Shown: in pieces, positions 13,949-22,197 of the stretch
Position numbering within the stretch: the first letter of the stretch is position 1
Layout of the letters: every line of letters begins with the position of its first letter
Position numbers and translations under genes: made by a program
From: UBA2922 sp035352555
GTDB taxonomy: Bacteria; Bacillota; Clostridia; Oscillospirales; Oscillospiraceae
Length of the DNA: 23,998 bases
Reading direction: 5' to 3'
NCBI GenBank assembly: GCA_035352555.1
Contig: DAOPXW010000030.1
Span: 1 to 23,998, forward strand
The notes under the pieces: generated by a model
Databases searched by the model: none
What the model saw: only the letters and a program-made list of their open reading frames with translations
Told to the model about the DNA's origin: nothing

Positions 13949-15967
13949 TTACTCGGCCTCGGCCAGCTTTTTGGCTTCCTCGATGACCTTCTGCTGCACG
14001 TTGCCGGGGGCCTCCTCGTAACGGATGAACTTCAGGGTGAAGGAGCCGCGGCCCTGGGTCATGGAGCGCAGGTCGATGGTGTAAGAGGACATCTCCGCCA
14101 TGGGGACCTCGGCCTCCACGGTCTGCATCCCGTCCTCGGCGGTCATGCCCAGCACGGTGCCGCGGCGCTTGGAGGAAATATCGGACATGATATCGCCCAG
14201 ATTGGCGTCGGGGATGGTGACCTTCAGGTTGCCGATCGGTTCCAGAATGGTGGGCTTGGCGTTGGGGATGCCCTCCTTGTAGGCCAGCTGCGCGGCGGTC
14301 TTGAAGGCCATTTCGTTGGAGTCCACGGGGTGATAGGAGCCGTCGTACAGGGTGGCTTTCAGCCCCACCAGCGGGTATCCGGCCAGCACGCCCTTGTTCA
14401 CGGCCTCGCGCAGGCCCTTTTCCACGGCGGGGAAGAAGTTCTTCGGCACGCTGCCGCCGAACACTTCCTCGGCGAAGATCATCTCGTCCTGCTCGTCCTG
14501 GGGCTCAAAGCGCACCCACACGTCACCGAACTGGCCGGAACCGCCGGTCTGCTTCTTGTGGCGGCCGTGGGCCTCGACCTTGGCCTTGATCTTCTCGCGG
14601 TAGGGCACGCGGGCGGGCTTCAGCTCGGCTTCCACGCCGAAACGGGACTTCAGCTTGGCGCACAGCACGTCCAGCTGGATGTCGCCGGCGCCGGACAGCA
14701 CCTGCTGCTTGGTCTCGCCGTTATTGACGAGCGTAAAGGAGACGTCCTCCTCGTTGAGCTTGTTCAGACCGGCGGCGACCTTGTCGTCCTGCCCCTTGGT
14801 CTTGGAGAAGATGGCCATGGAGTAGCAGGGCTCGGGCAGCTCCACCGGGGGCAGCTCCACTTCGTTCTTGGGGTCGCACACGGTATCACCGGTCTTCCAG
14901 TCCATCTTGCCGATGGCCACGATGTCGCCGCAGGCGACTTCCTTGACCTCGGTGTTCTTCTTGCCGGACATGATATACAGACGGCCCAGCTTATCGGTGC
15001 TGCGGGCGCGCATATTGCGCAGGGACATATCGGCGCTGATCTTGCCGGAGAGCACCTTGACAAAGCTGTACTTGCCGAACTGGTCGGAAATGGTCTTGAA
15101 CACGTAGCCCACGGTGGGGCCGTCCACCTTGATGCCCTCAACCTCGGAGGGGTCGGGAACGTAATCCGCGATAGCGCGCAGCAGTACTTCGGTGCCCACG
15201 CCGGTGAGGGCGCAGCCGCAGAACACGGGAACGACGGAGCAGTCCTTCACGCCGGCCTTCAGCCCGGTGACGATATCGTCCTCAGACAGCTCCATGGCGT
15301 CGAAGAACTTTTCCATCAGCTCCTCGGTGGCGCCGGCGGCGGCTTCCATCAGCACGGCGCGCAGCTCCTCGACCCTGCCCGCGTCGGCGGCGGGGATGTC
15401 GGCCTTGGCGGTCTTGCCGCCGGCGGTCTTGTAGGCGCAGTTGTGCACCAGATCAATGACGCCGGTGCCGTCGGACAGGGGGGCTACCACGGGGCAGATG
15501 ACGCCGCCGTACTTGCCCTTCAGGGCTTCCAGCACGGCATAATAGTCGCCGTGTTCCTCATCCATCTTGGAGATATAGAACATGGCGGGCTTGTTGGCGG
15601 CTTTCAGATATTTCCAGCAGCGCTCGGCGCCCACGGAAAGGCCGTCCTTGGCGCTGCACAGGATGAGACCGGCTTCAACGGCGCGGATGGCGGCCAGAAC
15701 CTCGCCCACGAAATCCTGATAGCCGGGGCAGTCCAGCACATTGATCTTGACTCCGCCGAATTCCACGGGGGCCAGCGCGGAGGAAATGGTGATCTGGCGT
15801 TTGATCTCCTCGGGGTCGTAATCGCAGACGGTATTGCCGTCGGTGACCCTGCCGAGACGGTCCAGCACGCCGGTGGCGAACAGCATACTCTCGGCCAGGC
15901 TGGTCTTGCCGCTGTTGCCGTGGCCCATAAGGGCAATGTTGCGGATTTTCTTTGTGTCGTAGCTCAT
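13949..15967 (-). CDS. EF-G-like translational GTPase (FusA paralogue)
   Basis: 672 residues with the full EF-G domain order. The G domain has P-loop GHGNSGKT (15-22) and a G4 of SKMD (133-136, usually NKxD). Domain II (about 280-360) is followed by domains III-V with HGRHKKQTGGSGQFGDVW and a C-terminal KKLAEAE. Switch II reads DCPGYQDF, with Tyr83 where the GTPase-activating His of true EF-G stands. This is the EF-G-like subgroup common in Firmicutes, distinct from the housekeeping fusA of the str operon; its role is poorly known. AGGAGAGG lies 9 nt before ATG 15967. It has its own promoter, located just beside the end of the upstream gene. Confidence 0.9.
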   Translation of the reverse strand: MSYDTKKIRNIALMGHGNSGKTSLAESMLFATGVLDRLGRVTDGNTVCDYDPEEIKRQITISSALAPVEFGGVKINVLDCPGYQDFVGEVLAAIRAVEAGLILCSAKDGLSVGAERCWKYLKAANKPAMFYISKMDEEHGDYYAVLEALKGKYGGVICPVVAPLSDGTGVIDLVHNCAYKTAGGKTAKADIPAADAGRVEELRAVLMEAAAGATEELMEKFFDAMELSEDDIVTGLKAGVKDCSVVPVFCGCALTGVGTEVLLRAIADYVPDPSEVEGIKVDGPTVGYVFKTISDQFGKYSFVKVLSGKISADMSLRNMRARSTDKLGRLYIMSGKKNTEVKEVACGDIVAIGKMDWKTGDTVCDPKNEVELPPVELPEPCYSMAIFSKTKGQDDKVAAGLNKLNEEDVSFTLVNNGETKQQVLSGAGDIQLDVLCAKLKSRFGVEAELKPARVPYREKIKAKVEAHGRHKKQTGGSGQFGDVWVRFEPQDEQDEMIFAEEVFGGSVPKNFFPAVEKGLREAVNKGVLAGYPLVGLKATLYDGSYHPVDSNEMAFKTAAQLAYKEGIPNAKPTILEPIGNLKVTIPDANLGDIMSDISSKRRGTVLGMTAEDGMQTVEAEVPMAEMSSYTIDLRSMTQGRGSFTLKFIRYEEAPGNVQQKVIEEAKKLAEAE

Positions 15968-16035
15968 GAGTCGTTTCCTCTCCTGTATATAAGTTTATTC
16001 GTTTTCACAAAAACCGATAGACGGTCAACGAATTG

Positions 16036-16064
16036 ATTATACACTATTCCAAATGTGATGGCAA
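16036..16064 (-). promoter_or_regulatory. Promoter of the EF-G-like gene
   Basis: Reverse strand: TTGCCA (16064-16059), a 17-nt spacer and TATAAT (16041-16036), giving a leader of about 60 nt. It begins 11 nt downstream of the preceding gene's stop. Confidence 0.8.
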
Positions 16065-16074
16065 CAGAAAATTA

Positions 16075-18282
16075 TCAGCGGCGCAGGCCGAAAACCAGCG
16101 CGGCCTCGGGCAACATCCAAAGGAGCATATACAGCAGCAGATTGCCGGCCGTGACGGAATCGAAGGCCGCGGACAGGCACAGGAAAAACATCAGGATCAT
16201 ACCGATCACGGTGCACAGCACACTGAGCATCACGTTCAGCCGGACGATGGTATAGAGCCGGTGCCCGACGTCGGACAGCTCCACCAGCGCGGACAGCCCC
16301 TCCCGGGAAATCACGGCGGCCACTTTGGAGTCGTTGGAGCGCTGGGCGGCGGAGATCTCGTAGCGCTTGGCGAAGCTGGGAAAATCGAAGCCGTCCGTGG
16401 GCATGCGGAATTTGTGGCGGATCATTTCCGGGGTGATATTGAAGTCCCTGATGGCGAAGATGGGCTGCCGGCGGGTGTGCAGCAGGGAGGCCAGCGCCCG
16501 CTGGACGGTCACCACGGGAGTATAGCTGACGGTGAAGATAGCGGAGATCATACCGTTGACGGAGACGAACACGGAGTTCTTCGACGCCAGCTTCTGGGGC
16601 AGGCGGACGCCCATCAGGCGCATGAACCCGGAATTGCCGCACAGCACCTCCTCGCCGCGGATCATGGCGGTGAGACCGCCGCCCTCGTGGCAGCGGAAAT
16701 CGTCAATCTGCTCCATGGCGCAGCCGTTCTTTTTCATCAGATCGGTAAAAATGCCGGACACGCCGGAGCCGGAGGCCGCGATGACGCTGCCGGTGTAGGA
16801 GATGATCTTTTTGGGGTCCATCCCCTCCAGGATGCGGATGCTCTCAAAGGCCACGGTGTCCCGCGGAAAGATATCCCGGTCGGTGATCACGATGTGGCGG
16901 CTGCTGCCGATGTCGTAGGTGCCGGACCAGCCCGCGATGGCGGAACCGGAGCGGAAGATCCTGCGGGAAACGGCGGCGTAGGGCAGGGGGAAGCCCAGCA
17001 GGGCGGAGAGGGGGGCCGCCGGCATAAAGATCGCGGCGAGGATATGGACGAAGTTTTTGAAATCATGGCCGGCCATCGCCGCCACCAGCGCCAGCGCCAC
17101 CGCCGCCGCCATCAGCCAGGGGGCCATGGCGGAATAGACGATCTCGTCCGGCGTGATCTCCTCGGTGCGGCGCAAAAAGTTTTCGGTACTGGATTTTGTC
17201 TTCAGCAGCGTGATTTCCCTGTCCGCGATGCCGGCCTCCGCCGTCACGGCGAAGGGGTCGCGGCTCAGCGCCAGCGTGCGCAGGGTAATGCGGTTGCCCT
17301 TGCACATCAGCAGGGAGGACCACAGCGCCCCGGTCAGGGACAGCGCGGACACCGCGCAGAAAGGCAGCCCGGTGGTCTCCGTACCGGTGACGGCGATGAT
17401 CACGGCGTCCAGCGCGGAGAGCACGCAGGACACGGCGATCAGCGACCCCGCGCCGGGCTTTTTGCGCACAAGATCCATGATTCCGGCAGTAAAGACATCC
17501 AGACACAGAACCACCACGGCCAGCTCCAGAATCAGGCACATGAGGGTGCAGACGGTGGTGTTATGTAAACGGCCAACGACAGGCAGCCCGAAGGACAGGT
17601 ACATCAGTACCAGGCACAGCGCCGCGGAGAGCTTTGTGCGGGTGCGCAGGTGGTTGATATGGGAGCCGTAGTAGCGGGAGGCGCGGTCGGCGTCCAGCTC
17701 GGGGCCCAGATCCTCGGCCTCTTCCGGGGGCGCGGCCTTTACGGTGGTCCTGCGCTGCTGCCGCTTGAGGGAGATCATCGCCATCAGGGCCAGAAACGGG
17801 GAAGCCGCCCGCTGGCCGAAGGGACGCTCGGGCTTCTGCGGGCGCAGAGGCTCGTCGTAGCGCGCGTCCGACGCGGGCTCGTACTCGCCCTCGTCCATCG
17901 GCTCGTCGGGGGAGGCGTATTTGGCTGGCGCGGCGTCCTCGTCGGAGACGTAATCCAGCCGCACTTCCCGCAGCAGCTTGTCCAGATCGCCGCCGCCCAC
18001 GGGCTTATAATCCTTGATGATATCGTAGTCGGTCTTTTCCGCCGCCGCGGGCGGCTCCGGCGCTGCCCGGCCGTTTTCCTCCCCGGATTGAATGGCGGCG
18101 GCAAAAACCCCGCCCTCCCGCTCCGGGACGATCTTCTTCGCCGTGGGCTCCGCCGCAGAGGACGTTTCCGTCTCCGCTACGGCCAGATTCTCATCGCTGA
18201 ATTCATTGAGGATGTCGTCCAGCGAGAATGCCTCTCCCAGAGGCTCGCCGTCCGGAGACATCTTATTTTCAAAATCATCCAT
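16075..18282 (-). CDS. Degenerate P-type-ATPase-like membrane protein
   Basis: 735 residues. Residues 1-195 are an acidic, Pro/Ala/Glu-rich cytoplasmic tail. Membrane spans follow near 217-237, 243-268, 279-300, 306-327, 386-404 and 410-430, with a final pair near 682-703 and 710-732. Between them the order follows a P-type ATPase: FMPAAPLSALLGFPLPYAAV sits where the CPC-type helix and its loop would be, IVITDRDIFPRDTV replaces the phosphorylation motif DKTGTLT, GGGLTAMIRGEEVLCGN resembles the nucleotide-binding domain, FAIRDFNITPEM replaces TGDxxxTA, and VAAVISREGLSALVELSDVG replaces GDGxND. The fold seems kept and the chemistry lost. This assignment is by my own motif alignment. It lies 35 nt after rlmB, in the same operon. 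Confidence 0.65.
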   Translation of the reverse strand: MDDFENKMSPDGEPLGEAFSLDDILNEFSDENLAVAETETSSAAEPTAKKIVPEREGGVFAAAIQSGEENGRAAPEPPAAAEKTDYDIIKDYKPVGGGDLDKLLREVRLDYVSDEDAAPAKYASPDEPMDEGEYEPASDARYDEPLRPQKPERPFGQRAASPFLALMAMISLKRQQRRTTVKAAPPEEAEDLGPELDADRASRYYGSHINHLRTRTKLSAALCLVLMYLSFGLPVVGRLHNTTVCTLMCLILELAVVVLCLDVFTAGIMDLVRKKPGAGSLIAVSCVLSALDAVIIAVTGTETTGLPFCAVSALSLTGALWSSLLMCKGNRITLRTLALSRDPFAVTAEAGIADREITLLKTKSSTENFLRRTEEITPDEIVYSAMAPWLMAAAVALALVAAMAGHDFKNFVHILAAIFMPAAPLSALLGFPLPYAAVSRRIFRSGSAIAGWSGTYDIGSSRHIVITDRDIFPRDTVAFESIRILEGMDPKKIISYTGSVIAASGSGVSGIFTDLMKKNGCAMEQIDDFRCHEGGGLTAMIRGEEVLCGNSGFMRLMGVRLPQKLASKNSVFVSVNGMISAIFTVSYTPVVTVQRALASLLHTRRQPIFAIRDFNITPEMIRHKFRMPTDGFDFPSFAKRYEISAAQRSNDSKVAAVISREGLSALVELSDVGHRLYTIVRLNVMLSVLCTVIGMILMFFLCLSAAFDSVTAGNLLLYMLLWMLPEAALVFGLRR

Positions 18283-18317
18283 CTCTATCCTACCCTGCCT
18301 TCTCGTGATTGGGCGCG

Positions 18318-19082
18318 CTATTTTGATCGCTGGCGCAGAACCTCATACATGGTGACGGCTGCGGCAGCCGCGGCGTTGAGGGAGGTGACCCGGCCTTTCA
18401 TGGGGATGCTCACGATAAAATCGCAGCGCTCCCTGACCAGCCTGCCCATGCCGTCCCCCTCGGAGCCGATGACCAGCGCCATGGGCCCGGTGAAATCCGT
18501 GTTCCAGAGATCGGAACTGCCGTCGGCGGCGGTGCCGTAGATCCAGAGGCCCTTTTCTTTCAGCTCTCCGATGGCGGCGGGGATGTTGGGCACTCTGGCT
18601 ACCAGCGCGTGTTCCGCCGCGCCGGCGGAAGCCTTGTCCACGATGGCGGTCAGGCCCGCGCTGCGCCGCTTGGGGATGACGATGCCGTGGGCACCCGCGC
18701 ATTCGGCGGAACGGATGATGGCTCCCATGTTGTGAGGATCGCTGACCTCGTCGCAGACGATGACGAAGGGGGCCTCGTTCTTTTCCCCGGCGGCGGCGAG
18801 AATATCGTCCACAGAGGCGTATTCCCGCACGGCGCACACCGCGACGACACCCTGATGGGCCTTAGTCACGCTCATAAAGTCCAGCTTGCGGCGGTCGGCG
18901 TCCACCACCACGATGCCCAAGGCCTTGGCCTTGGAGGCGATGTGTCCCAGCGTCTTGTCCGTGTCGCCGGCGGCGATATAGATCTTGTCGATGGTACGGC
19001 CCGCGCGCAGGGCCTCGATCACGGCGTTCCGCCCTTCGATGATTTCGTTTTTCAAGCCGTTTTCGGCGTTATCAGTATCCAT
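18318..19082 (-). CDS. rlmB: 23S rRNA (guanosine-2'-O-)-methyltransferase, RlmB/TrmH family
   Basis: 254 residues. The N-terminal substrate-binding domain (about 14-90, NEIIEGRNAVIEALRAGR) is followed by a knotted SpoU methylase domain. Motif 1 is DPHNMGAIIRSAECAG, motif 2 is ALVIGSEGDGM and motif 3 is SIPMKGRVTSLNAAAAAAV. The family uses SAM to methylate a ribose 2'-OH; RlmB acts on G2251 of 23S rRNA in Escherichia coli, and the site in this organism is inferred. ATG 19082 follows GGAG at 5 nt. It is the first gene of the reverse-strand block. In many Firmicutes it follows cysS and mrnC, which are absent here. Confidence 0.93.
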   Translation of the reverse strand: MDTDNAENGLKNEIIEGRNAVIEALRAGRTIDKIYIAAGDTDKTLGHIASKAKALGIVVVDADRRKLDFMSVTKAHQGVVAVCAVREYASVDDILAAAGEKNEAPFVIVCDEVSDPHNMGAIIRSAECAGAHGIVIPKRRSAGLTAIVDKASAGAAEHALVARVPNIPAAIGELKEKGLWIYGTAADGSSDLWNTDFTGPMALVIGSEGDGMGRLVRERCDFIVSIPMKGRVTSLNAAAAAAVTMYEVLRQRSK

Positions 19083-19235
19083 AGCTGCTCCATTTTCATA
19101 ATAATACAGCTATCATGTTACCATATCGCCGCCCAAACATAAAGGGAAAAATTCAGGAAGGGACAATTTTTTTGTGGACTTTGTTATTTAATGAAGGTAT
19201 CATAAGATCATCACAATTGGAGGACAACGTATCCA

Positions 19236-20096
19236 ATGAAAAGCTTTATGAAAAAAATTGATCTCTTCTGCTACCGGCATCCGCGTTTCGGCATCCCGAA
19301 TCTGATGCTGTACATCGTGCTGGCCAATGCGGCGCTGTGGCTGCTTTCCGCCATGGACACCTCGGGCCTGCTGCTCTCCAGCCTCAGCTTTTCCACCGGG
19401 GCCGTGCTCCGCGGCCAGGTCTGGCGCCTGGTCACCTTCGTGCTGGTGCCGGATGGCGGCGGCGGACTGCTGTATTTGCTGGTGCTGTATTTCTATTACT
19501 TTATCGGCAATGCGCTGGAGCGGGAATGGGGCCCGGGCCGCTTCACCATCTACTATCTCATGGGCATGGCGCTGACCGTGATCTACGGTGTGATCGCCTA
19601 TTTCGCCGCGGGGCAGGATACGGGCCTCACCGCCTCGTATCTCAACCTGTCCATGTTCTTCGCCTTCGCCACGCTCTACCCGGACAACATCGTCCTGTTC
19701 ATGTTTTTCCTGCCCATCAAGGTCAAGTGGCTGGCCATTGCCGACGCGCTGTATTTCGCCTATGCCATTTTCCGGAGCCTCGGCGCCGGTATGGGCATGA
19801 TGGCATTCCTGCCGCTGATCGGCGTGCTGAACTATTTCGTGTTCTGCGGCGACCATCTGTTTTACAGGGTCATCCCTACGGGGCGTGAGCAGCGCAAAAA
19901 GACGATGAATTTCAAGCGAGAGGCACGGAAAATCCAATACGAACAGAAGAATGCCGCCTACACTTATAAATGCGCCGTTTGCGGCCGCACGGACCGGGAC
20001 TATCCCGAGCTGGAGTTTCGCTATTGTTCCCAGTGCGCGGGCTATCATTGCTTCTGTCAGGATCACATCAATAACCATGTGCATTTTACGGAGTAA
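19236..20096 (+). CDS. Rhomboid-like membrane protein, apparently inactive, with C-terminal zinc-binding motif
   Basis: 286 residues. The rhomboid fold is recognisable from WRLVTFVLVP (63-72), GNALEREWGPGRFTIYYLMG (91-110) and LFMFFLPIKVKWLA (154-167). The catalytic features are missing: the HxxxN of span 2 is GGLLYLL, the GxSG of span 4 reads LNLSMFFAFA, and no His is seen in span 6 (MMAFLPLIGVLNYFVF). Residues 215-245 are basic and helical. The tail holds CAVC (246-249), CSQC (264-267) and HCFCQDH (271-277), which would bind one or two zinc ions. GGAGG (19219-19223) lies 12 nt before ATG 19236. It is first gene of an apparent operon with the beta-propeller gene. I see no convincing promoter. 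Confidence 0.75.
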   Translation: MKSFMKKIDLFCYRHPRFGIPNLMLYIVLANAALWLLSAMDTSGLLLSSLSFSTGAVLRGQVWRLVTFVLVPDGGGGLLYLLVLYFYYFIGNALEREWGPGRFTIYYLMGMALTVIYGVIAYFAAGQDTGLTASYLNLSMFFAFATLYPDNIVLFMFFLPIKVKWLAIADALYFAYAIFRSLGAGMGMMAFLPLIGVLNYFVFCGDHLFYRVIPTGREQRKKTMNFKREARKIQYEQKNAAYTYKCAVCGRTDRDYPELEFRYCSQCAGYHCFCQDHINNHVHFTE

Positions 20097-20115
20097 TTCA
20101 AAAGAGGTCTGAGCG

Positions 20116-22164
20116 GTGGCAAAACATCTGAAGAAAAAATCAAAAACCACGCGGCTGTTCAGCAGCAAACCCGGCCGGACGGCCCGGATTCCGGCGGCTG
20201 AGCCGGAGGAGCAGGACATTCTCCCGCTTAAATCCGGGGAAAGGGAACAGCCCGTCTCCGATCTTCCCGAGCTGGGGATGGAGGACGCCGGTCCGGACAG
20301 TTTGCAGGTGGAGGATATCGAGCCCACCGCTATTACGGCGGAGGACTTGCCGGCCCGGCCCGCGTCGGCGGTTGTTTCCGTGCCCGCGCCGCCAAAGCCG
20401 GAACCCGAACCTGAACCAGAATCTGAACCGGAACCGGAACCGGCCCCGGTCCGCCGGGTGGACAAAAAGCCATCGGAAAAGACGCATCGCCGCCGCCGCA
20501 CCGCTCACAGCCGCCGCAGCGGCAGGCGGGTCCTGATGGTGCTGGGACTGCTTCTGGCGGCCGGAGCCGTCACGGTGGTGATTGTGCGCAACTGCGGCGG
20601 CAGCGGCGCACTGTCACCCCTCAACGACAGCTATGTCTTCTCGCCAAAGGCGGTGGAGAGTTCCGCCGCGTCGAAATACATCTCCGATACGGCGGTCATG
20701 GTGAACGACGGGGAGGTGGAGCGCTACACCGCCTCCGACGCGCTGACCGTCAATTTTGGCCTTGGCAGCGCCTATACCTCCGTCAAGGGCATCACCACCT
20801 TCCGGGGCGACAACTTCCGCTCCTCCGCCTCCTACGGTACCGCCGCGCTCACCGCGGGCAAGTTTACCCAGAGCTGGAGCAGCGGTACAGGCTCCCTCGC
20901 CGACGCCTCCGGCGGCACCTGGACCGGCAGCGGCTGGACGGGCCAGCCGCTGATCGTCTCCTGGCCGGACGCCGTGCGGGAGAAGATGACCAGCCTGTAT
21001 GACTGGGCCCGCAAGCAGACCGGCCTGGTGGAAGTCATCTATCCCACCATGGACGGAAAGATTTATTTTTCCGAGCTCTCCACCGGCAAGGCCACCCGGG
21101 ACCCCATGGATCTGGGCTTCACCTTCAAGGGCACGGGCTCGCTGGACCCCCGGGGCTATCCCATCCTGTATGTGGGCTCCGGCGCGAACAGCACGGCGGG
21201 GAAGTCGCGGGTCTTTATCATTAATCTGCTCAACTGCACGGTGATGTACCGCTTCGGCTATTACGAGCCCTTTGCGCAGCGCGACTGGAATATGTGGGAT
21301 GCCGCGCCGCTGGTGGACGCCGCCACCGACCAGCTGATCTATCCCGGCGAAAACGGGCTGCTGTATATCCTCCATCTCAACACGCTGTACGACGAGGCCG
21401 CAGGGTCGCTGACGGTGAACCCGGACAACGTGGTCAAATGGCGCTACAACGGCGTGCGCACCAGCACCTATACCTATTGGACGGGCTTTGAGGCCAGCCC
21501 GGTGTGCTGGCAGGGGCGCATCCTCATGGCCGACAACGGCGGCAACCTGATCTGCCTTGATCTGAATACGCTGAAGGTGGACTGGGTGTGCGACGTGCTG
21601 GACGATACCAGCTGCTCGCCGGTGCTGTCCGTGGAGGAGGACGGCGTCTACCTTTATCTGGGCGGCGCGTTCCATCCCGGCTGGCGGGCGAAGACCTCCG
21701 CCGCGGTACCCATCTACAAGATCAACGCCGTCACCGGCGAGGTGGTCTGGGAGACGGACTACACCTGCACCGGAGACGGCGATCTCTCCGGCGGCGTTCA
21801 GGGCACGCTGGCCATAGGCAAAAACCAGCTGGCCGGCCTGATCTTCGTGCCTCTGGCCTCCACGCCCGACGCCAAAAGCGGCAAGCTGGTGGCGCTGGAT
21901 ACCAAAACCGGCAAGGAGGTCTGGCACTTCGATACCGACGCGTACAGCTGGTCGTCGCCCGTGGATGTGTACGATGCCGCCGGCAAGGGGTATCTGACCT
22001 ACGCCACCGGCGACGGTACGCTCTATCTGCTGGACGGCAAGACCGGCAAGACGCTGGATACCTTCGATCTGGGCGGCGCTGTGGAAGCGTCCCCCGCCGT
22101 CTATAACGACTGGCTGGTCATCGGCACCCGATCGGGCAGGATCTGGGGCGTCCGGCTGGGTTAA
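20116..22164 (+). CDS. Membrane-anchored PQQ-like beta-propeller protein
   Basis: 682 residues. A cytoplasmic tail of about 137 residues is basic at first, then acidic, with a PEPEPEPESEPEPEPAP run (94-111), then an Arg/Lys-rich stretch (RRVDKK...RRRRTAHSRRSGRR). One membrane span lies at about 139-157. The rest is outside and made of repeated blades with motifs such as VIYPTMDGKIYFSELSTGK, LIYPGENGLLYILHL, ILMADNGGNLICLDLNTLK, KLVALDTKTGKEVWHFDTD and GDGTLYLLDGKTGKTL. These are PQQ-like (BamB-type) repeats, usually protein-protein scaffolds; I see no reason to assume bound quinone or a dehydrogenase activity. GTG 20116 is used with AGAGG upstream. It lies 19 nt after the rhomboid-like gene. 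Confidence 0.85.
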   Translation: MAKHLKKKSKTTRLFSSKPGRTARIPAAEPEEQDILPLKSGEREQPVSDLPELGMEDAGPDSLQVEDIEPTAITAEDLPARPASAVVSVPAPPKPEPEPEPESEPEPEPAPVRRVDKKPSEKTHRRRRTAHSRRSGRRVLMVLGLLLAAGAVTVVIVRNCGGSGALSPLNDSYVFSPKAVESSAASKYISDTAVMVNDGEVERYTASDALTVNFGLGSAYTSVKGITTFRGDNFRSSASYGTAALTAGKFTQSWSSGTGSLADASGGTWTGSGWTGQPLIVSWPDAVREKMTSLYDWARKQTGLVEVIYPTMDGKIYFSELSTGKATRDPMDLGFTFKGTGSLDPRGYPILYVGSGANSTAGKSRVFIINLLNCTVMYRFGYYEPFAQRDWNMWDAAPLVDAATDQLIYPGENGLLYILHLNTLYDEAAGSLTVNPDNVVKWRYNGVRTSTYTYWTGFEASPVCWQGRILMADNGGNLICLDLNTLKVDWVCDVLDDTSCSPVLSVEEDGVYLYLGGAFHPGWRAKTSAAVPIYKINAVTGEVVWETDYTCTGDGDLSGGVQGTLAIGKNQLAGLIFVPLASTPDAKSGKLVALDTKTGKEVWHFDTDAYSWSSPVDVYDAAGKGYLTYATGDGTLYLLDGKTGKTLDTFDLGGAVEASPAVYNDWLVIGTRSGRIWGVRLG

Positions 22165-22166
22165 GA

Positions 22167-22197
22167 AAAACGCAGACCGTTATACGGTCTGCGTTTT
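22167..22197. terminator. Bidirectional terminator between the propeller and VTT genes
   Basis: AAAACGCAGACCGT (22167-22180) pairs with ACGGTCTGCGTTTT (22184-22197) around a 3-nt loop. It serves the forward gene; the stop codon of the reverse gene (22182-22180) lies in its loop, so that gene's last codons form the stem. Confidence 0.88.

Noticed and set aside
13052..16036. A very long open frame (994 codons) on the forward strand opposite the EF-G-like gene
   Set aside because: It is the antisense shadow of a GC-rich gene. It is full of His/Gly/Gln with no family signature and no start site, and the reverse strand holds a clear EF-G-like protein.
20116..22164. Quinoprotein alcohol dehydrogenase
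   Set aside because: The propeller repeats are of the general PQQ-like scaffold type; I see no dehydrogenase-type adjacent-Cys site or metal-binding residues, and the protein is a single-pass anchored form.
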